The translations under genes and the position numbers were made by a program. A stretch of 64,000 bases of DNA from the NCBI RefSeq assembly GCF_014838715.1, contig NZ_CP061947.1, positions 5,136,001 through 5,200,000 on the forward strand, given 5' to 3'. The DNA comes from Algoriphagus sp. Y33 (lineage in GTDB: Bacteria > Bacteroidota > Bacteroidia > Cytophagales > Cyclobacteriaceae). Positions 60,422-64,000 of the stretch are shown here, piece after piece. The notes under the pieces are model-generated. The model did no database searches and was not told the origin of the DNA. It saw only the letters and a program-made list of their open reading frames with translations. Numbering within the stretch: the stretch's first letter is position 1; every line of letters begins with the position of its first letter.

Positions 60422-62170
60422 ATGAAGCCGAGCAGACTTTTTGATTTAATTCCGTACCAAATTGCAACGTATGACAAGGAAGTAGCTTTGTCCAAAAAAA
60501 AGAACGGGAAATGGAAGGCCTATTCATCAAGAGATCTCAAGGAAATAGTCGATAATCTGAGTTTGGCGTTTTTGAAAGAAGGATTGGAAAAGGGAGAGAA
60601 AGTTGCGATAATCTCTGAAAACTGTCCTGAATGGAATTTTATCGATTTGGCCCTTCAGCAGATCGGTGCCATCTCAGTTCCTGTTTACCCCACCATTACT
60701 TCATCTGACTTTGAATACATATTTGACCATGCTGATGTCAAGATGATTTTCGTTGGTGACCAGACCATTTATGATAAAGCAAAAGAGGTCTGTGGACAGC
60801 GCACGATCTATAGCTTTTCACACCTGGATGGAGCTGTTTTCTGGGAGGATTTCTTGGCAAAAGGAGTAAATGAGAGTATTGCAGAGCTTGAGCTTTTGAA
60901 AGCGGCCGTTAAGCCGGATGATTTGTTTACCATTATTTATACCTCAGGCACTACCGGACGGCCAAAAGGTGTGATGCTTTCCCATATCAATGTTCTTTCA
61001 AATGTAGAATCGATCGCATCCATTATGACACCTGCTACCGGTTCATCAAGGATATTGAGTTTTCTTCCACTTTGTCATATTTATGAACGTACGGGTGCAT
61101 TTTGCTTTATGTACTTAGGCTTCTCTATTTATTATGCCGAAAGTCTGGAGATGCTGGGAGAGAATATGAAGGAAATCAAACCGCATGCATTCAATACTGT
61201 TCCCCGACTTTTGGAGAAAATTTATGATAAAATAGTTGCCAGAGGGTACGAGCTTACCGGCATTAAGAAAGGACTTTTCTTTTGGGCACTGAAGCTGGGT
61301 CTGGAGTATGATCCTGCCAAGGAAATGGGAGCTTGGTATGATTTTCAACTGAAAATTGCCAATAAATTAATCTTTAGTAAATGGAGAGAAGCTTTGGGCG
61401 GAGAGGTTCTCCAGATTAATTCAGGCGCTTCAGCCCTGCAGTTTAGATTGGCTAGGGTTTTCTGGGCTGCAGGGATCAAAGTATGTGAGGGATATGGCCT
61501 GACGGAGACTTCACCGGTAGTATCTGCCTCTATTTGTACCCGGGAAGAGATGAGAATCGGATGGGTAGGAAAAATAGTAAAGGATGTGAAAGTGAAAATA
61601 GCTGAAGATGGCGAAATTCTCGTCCAAGGATCCAATGTCATGCAAGGATACTACCGGCAGCCTGAGATGACCGCAGAGGCACTTAAAAACGGCTGGTTTC
61701 ATACAGGTGACATAGGAGAGCTTGACGGAGAATTCTTAAAGATCACGGATCGTAAAAAAGAGATGTTCAAAACCTCCGGAGGGAAGTACATCGCGCCACA
61801 GCTGATGGAGAATAAATTCAAAGAATCTACACTGATTGATCAGCTGATGGTAGTAGGTGAAAACAGAAATTTTCCGGCGGCACTCATTGTCCCTGCTTTT
61901 GAAGGTTTAAAAGACTATTGTAAGCATAAAGGAATCCCCTATACCTCTGATAGGGAGATGATACAGAGGCCGGATATTCTGGATAAATATGATCGCGAAG
62001 TAGAACAGCTGAACAAATACTTTGCGAAATGGGAGCAAGTGAAGCGTTTCAGCCTATTATCAGCACCTTGGGGGATTGAATCGGGGGAATTGACTCCCAC
62101 TATGAAATTAAAGAGAAAAGCGATTTTGCAGAAATACCAAGCCGAAATTAAGCTTATCTATCAGGAATGA
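60422..62170 (+). CDS. Long-chain acyl-CoA ligase (AMP-forming)
   Basis: A 582-residue adenylate-forming enzyme, FadD/ACSL-like, activating fatty acids with ATP and CoA. Motifs: TIIYTSGTTGRPKGVMLSH (P-loop), GYGLTETSPV, and GWFHTGDIGELDGEFLKITDRKKEMFKTSGGKYIAPQ (A8 region). It lacks the PKTRSGK-type C-terminus of acetyl-CoA synthetases and ends in a helical segment, as in long-chain ligases. It is the first gene to the right of oriC, on the leading strand, and is followed by MarR and 3-hydroxyacyl-CoA dehydrogenase genes of fatty acid metabolism. Confidence 0.92.
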   Translation: MKPSRLFDLIPYQIATYDKEVALSKKKNGKWKAYSSRDLKEIVDNLSLAFLKEGLEKGEKVAIISENCPEWNFIDLALQQIGAISVPVYPTITSSDFEYIFDHADVKMIFVGDQTIYDKAKEVCGQRTIYSFSHLDGAVFWEDFLAKGVNESIAELELLKAAVKPDDLFTIIYTSGTTGRPKGVMLSHINVLSNVESIASIMTPATGSSRILSFLPLCHIYERTGAFCFMYLGFSIYYAESLEMLGENMKEIKPHAFNTVPRLLEKIYDKIVARGYELTGIKKGLFFWALKLGLEYDPAKEMGAWYDFQLKIANKLIFSKWREALGGEVLQINSGASALQFRLARVFWAAGIKVCEGYGLTETSPVVSASICTREEMRIGWVGKIVKDVKVKIAEDGEILVQGSNVMQGYYRQPEMTAEALKNGWFHTGDIGELDGEFLKITDRKKEMFKTSGGKYIAPQLMENKFKESTLIDQLMVVGENRNFPAALIVPAFEGLKDYCKHKGIPYTSDREMIQRPDILDKYDREVEQLNKYFAKWEQVKRFSLLSAPWGIESGELTPTMKLKRKAILQKYQAEIKLIYQE

Positions 62171-62222
62171 TGAGCTGATTTAGAATACTTTACATTTTTT
62201 TTAACATTAGTAAATCCTATTG

Positions 62223-62298
62223 TCAAAGGAGGCATTTTTTACAAATATTCTGGTTCTACTGAATTATTTTTCATTTCCATCATCAAGGGAGGCTTTTT
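62223..62298. repeat. Short direct repeat
   Basis: TCAAAGGAGGCATTTTT (62223-62239) recurs as TCAAGGGAGGCTTTTT (62283-62298), two to three differences over 16-17 bases, 60 bases apart, in the gap before the marR gene. Confidence 0.4.
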
Positions 62299-62327
62299 GT
62301 TGAATTCTCCGTAAATGTCAATTTGTG

Positions 62328-62367
62328 ATGCATGCATAACTTTTTTCAATATAGTATGCATGCATAC
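62328..62367 (+). promoter_or_regulatory. Tandem MarR operator candidates
   Basis: ATGCATGCAT at 62328-62337 and GTATGCATGCATAC at 62354-62367 are palindromes sharing the core ATGCATGCAT, with centres 28 bp apart. The second lies 12 bases upstream of TACATTAG (62379-62386), a one-mismatch TAnnTTTG -7 box, so binding there would cover the -33 region. The MarR regulator starts 50 bases downstream. Autoregulation is inferred. Confidence 0.6.
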
Positions 62368-62416
62368 ATTATTTTTTGTACATTAGAAATCGTTAAAATT
62401 GAAGCAATTCGGAGAG

Positions 62417-62887
62417 ATGAAGAGAGAAGAAACAGTTGATTATCATATAAAAAGTGCCTGGCACGCCATCTCCAGAATGTACAATCAGCAGGCTGCCGCA
62501 GAAGGTTTTACTACTGCCATCGGCTTTGTACTGATCAACATCAATTCGAAGGAAGGAACACCGGCTACCAAAATTGCGCCGCAAATAGGCTTGGAGACCA
62601 GAAGCCTAACCCGTATGCTGAAGACGATGGAAGAAAAAGGACTTATTTTCAAAAAACCGGATTTGGTGGACAAACGGTCTGTCCGGATCTACCTTACAGA
62701 AAAAGGGAAAAAGAAAAAGGAAATTTCAGTAAATACCATTCGGGAATTCAATGAACAGGTGCGTGGAGTGATCAGCGAAGAAGAGTTGAACAGCTTTTTT
62801 AGCGTATTTGAAAAGATACAGCTGGTCATCGATCAGGTGCAGATTGATAAGGGAGTAGATATCAACAAACCAATATTTGAATTATGA
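62417..62887 (+). CDS. MarR family transcriptional regulator
   Basis: From ATG 62417, 156 residues; the winged helix-turn-helix is TPATKIAPQIGLETRSLTRMLKTMEEKGLIFKKPDLVDKRSVRIYLTEKGKK, the MarR hallmark (DkRsv.v.LTe.G). An upstream TTG at 62399 is a less likely start. It lies between the acyl-CoA ligase and a 3-hydroxyacyl-CoA dehydrogenase, so it probably senses acyl-CoAs or fatty acids and controls this block. Two palindromic operators precede it. Confidence 0.9.
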   Translation: MKREETVDYHIKSAWHAISRMYNQQAAAEGFTTAIGFVLININSKEGTPATKIAPQIGLETRSLTRMLKTMEEKGLIFKKPDLVDKRSVRIYLTEKGKKKKEISVNTIREFNEQVRGVISEEELNSFFSVFEKIQLVIDQVQIDKGVDINKPIFEL

Positions 62888-62922
62888 ACCAATAACCGCC
62901 ACTAGGCTAAAAGCCCAAAATT

Positions 62923-64000
62923 ATGAACAGAACCATTAAAAAAGTTGCCGTTTTAGGTTCGGGAGTTATGGGATCCAGAATTGCCTGTCATTTCGCCAAT
63001 ATTGGCGTTCAGGTACTTTTATTGGACATTGTACCTTTTGAACTCTCAGAGCAGGAACAGAAAAAAGGACTCACTAAGGATCATCCTATGGTCAGAAACC
63101 GGATAGTAAACGAAGCTTTGCAAAGCACATTGAAGTCAAATCCTTCAGCTATCTATGATAAAGCTTTTGCATCCAGGATTACCACAGGAAATTTTGATGA
63201 TGACCTTCCCAAGATAAAGGACTATGATTGGGTAATCGAAGTAATTGTGGAAAGATTGGATATTAAGCAGGGTCTTTTTGAAAAAGTAGAAAAATGTAGA
63301 AAACCGGGCACACTGATCACCTCCAATACTTCCGGTATTCCTATGCATATGATGTGTGAAGGAAGGTCGGAAGACTTTCAGGAGAATTTTGTAGGAACAC
63401 ACTTTTTCAATCCACCCCGGTATCTGAGACTTTTGGAGATTATTCCAGGTCCTAAAACAAAGCCGGAGATCGTGGATTTTATGATGGAATATGGTGATAA
63501 ATTCCTTGGAAAAGAAACCGTGCTGTGTAAGGATACACCGGCGTTTATAGCAAATAGAATTGGTGTATATGCAATTATTTCGGCCATGCACACCATTGAG
63601 AAAATGGGGCTTGGAGTATCTGAAGTGGATAAATTGACCGGAACGATCATAGGTCGGGCCAAATCCGCCACTTTCCGAACCATGGATGTGGTCGGTTTGG
63701 ATACTACCGTGAATGTGGCCAATAATCTTTACAAAGCCCTTCCGGATGATGAATCCAGAGATAAATTCAAGCTTCCGAAAATAGTAGAGGTTTTACACAG
63801 CAATAAGTGGTTCGGGGATAAGACTGGGCAGGGATACTTCAAAATGATCCGTCACAAAGATGGCTCCAAAGAGTTGAAGGAAATAGACTTTGAGACGTTC
63901 GAATATAAGGAGGTAGAAAAGCCAAAATTCAAAGCTTTGGAAGCTGCAAAGGAATTTGAAGACCTTAGAAAGCGGATCAAATATCTGGTGAATTTTGATG
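62923..64000 (+). CDS. 3-hydroxyacyl-CoA dehydrogenase/enoyl-CoA hydratase family protein (partial)
   Basis: The gene is cut by the right edge; 359 codons are visible from ATG 62923. The N-terminal NAD-binding domain has VAVLGSGVMGSRIACHF, the catalytic His region GTHFFNPPRYLRLLEII, TSNTSGIPMHMM, and the C-terminal dehydrogenase domain follows (GDKFLGKETVLCKDTPAFIANRIG). The layout fits the long beta-oxidation proteins that carry a hydratase domain at the C-terminus, probably outside the window. It starts 35 bases after the marR stop, likely in one operon. Confidence 0.9.
   Translation, partial: MNRTIKKVAVLGSGVMGSRIACHFANIGVQVLLLDIVPFELSEQEQKKGLTKDHPMVRNRIVNEALQSTLKSNPSAIYDKAFASRITTGNFDDDLPKIKDYDWVIEVIVERLDIKQGLFEKVEKCRKPGTLITSNTSGIPMHMMCEGRSEDFQENFVGTHFFNPPRYLRLLEIIPGPKTKPEIVDFMMEYGDKFLGKETVLCKDTPAFIANRIGVYAIISAMHTIEKMGLGVSEVDKLTGTIIGRAKSATFRTMDVVGLDTTVNVANNLYKALPDDESRDKFKLPKIVEVLHSNKWFGDKTGQGYFKMIRHKDGSKELKEIDFETFEYKEVEKPKFKALEAAKEFEDLRKRIKYLVNFD

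Noticed and set aside
63145..63722. Two minus-strand frames of 148 and 114 codons near the right edge
   Set aside because: Both are antisense to the clear 3-hydroxyacyl-CoA dehydrogenase gene.

Overview
The window is a chromosomal segment from a member of the Bacteroidota, most likely Cytophagales and close to Cyclobacteriaceae (Algoriphagus-like). This is inferred from gene content, not from a search. Supporting signs are a carboxypeptidase-regulatory plus beta-barrel outer-membrane protein of the TonB-receptor class, a BF3164-type propeller lipoprotein, type III pantothenate kinase, bacillithiol-related YtxJ and YfiT-type proteins, a 1126-residue SecA, a DUF4212/ActP symporter pair, and start codons mostly without Shine-Dalgarno sequences.

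Layout, left: an M23 peptidase tail, coaX, a GNAT gene and an Xre/RES toxin-antitoxin pair (0-2.5 kb); a palindromic MITE-like insert; guaB, an RsmB-type methyltransferase, prmC, a decayed higA antitoxin and small membrane genes (2.5-8 kb); an M19 dipeptidase unit; the kynurenine genes for 3-hydroxyanthranilate dioxygenase, kynU and kmo (9.9-13.2 kb); pheS, a fasciclin protein and surface proteins (13.4-21.4 kb).

Middle: an LGFP-repeat/zinc-metalloprotease fusion with a HEAT-repeat partner (21.4-23.2 kb); an acetate block of DEDDh exonuclease, cNMP/CBS/DUF294 protein, acs, actP-like symporter and DUF4212 subunit (23.3-30.2 kb); a ZIP transporter, apbE, ruvB, a decayed RelE/ParE-type toxin-antitoxin module and a two-component system (30.4-36.4 kb); S1/P1 nuclease, M20 hydrolase, SPOR lipoprotein, secA, dapF, an exported superoxide dismutase, a MazG-like enzyme, tRNA-Leu(UAA), tRNA-Gly(GCC), a PAS-LuxR regulator, mutS and a SpoU methyltransferase (36.5-49.4 kb).

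Right: a minus-strand run of small metabolic genes ending with comF (49.4-53 kb), then a plus-strand block (AhpD-like, xth, RsbW-like kinase, ybeY, mnmG, methyltransferase, lipoprotein). Two parS sites lie just upstream of mnmG. The 463-bp gap at 59959-60421 carries many DnaA boxes and an AT-rich tract, so it is called as the chromosomal origin of replication. dnaA is not beside it. To the right is a fatty-acid block: acyl-CoA ligase, a MarR regulator behind two ATGCATGCAT operators, and a 3-hydroxyacyl-CoA dehydrogenase cut by the window edge. Most genes from 13 to 53 kb are on the minus strand, as expected for a fork leaving the origin leftward; the 53-60 kb block is the exception.

The points most worth following up are the oriC/parS region, the LGFP-metalloprotease operon, the three toxin-antitoxin loci at different stages of decay, the palindromic MITE-like element, and the hairpin abutting the ZIP transporter start codon.
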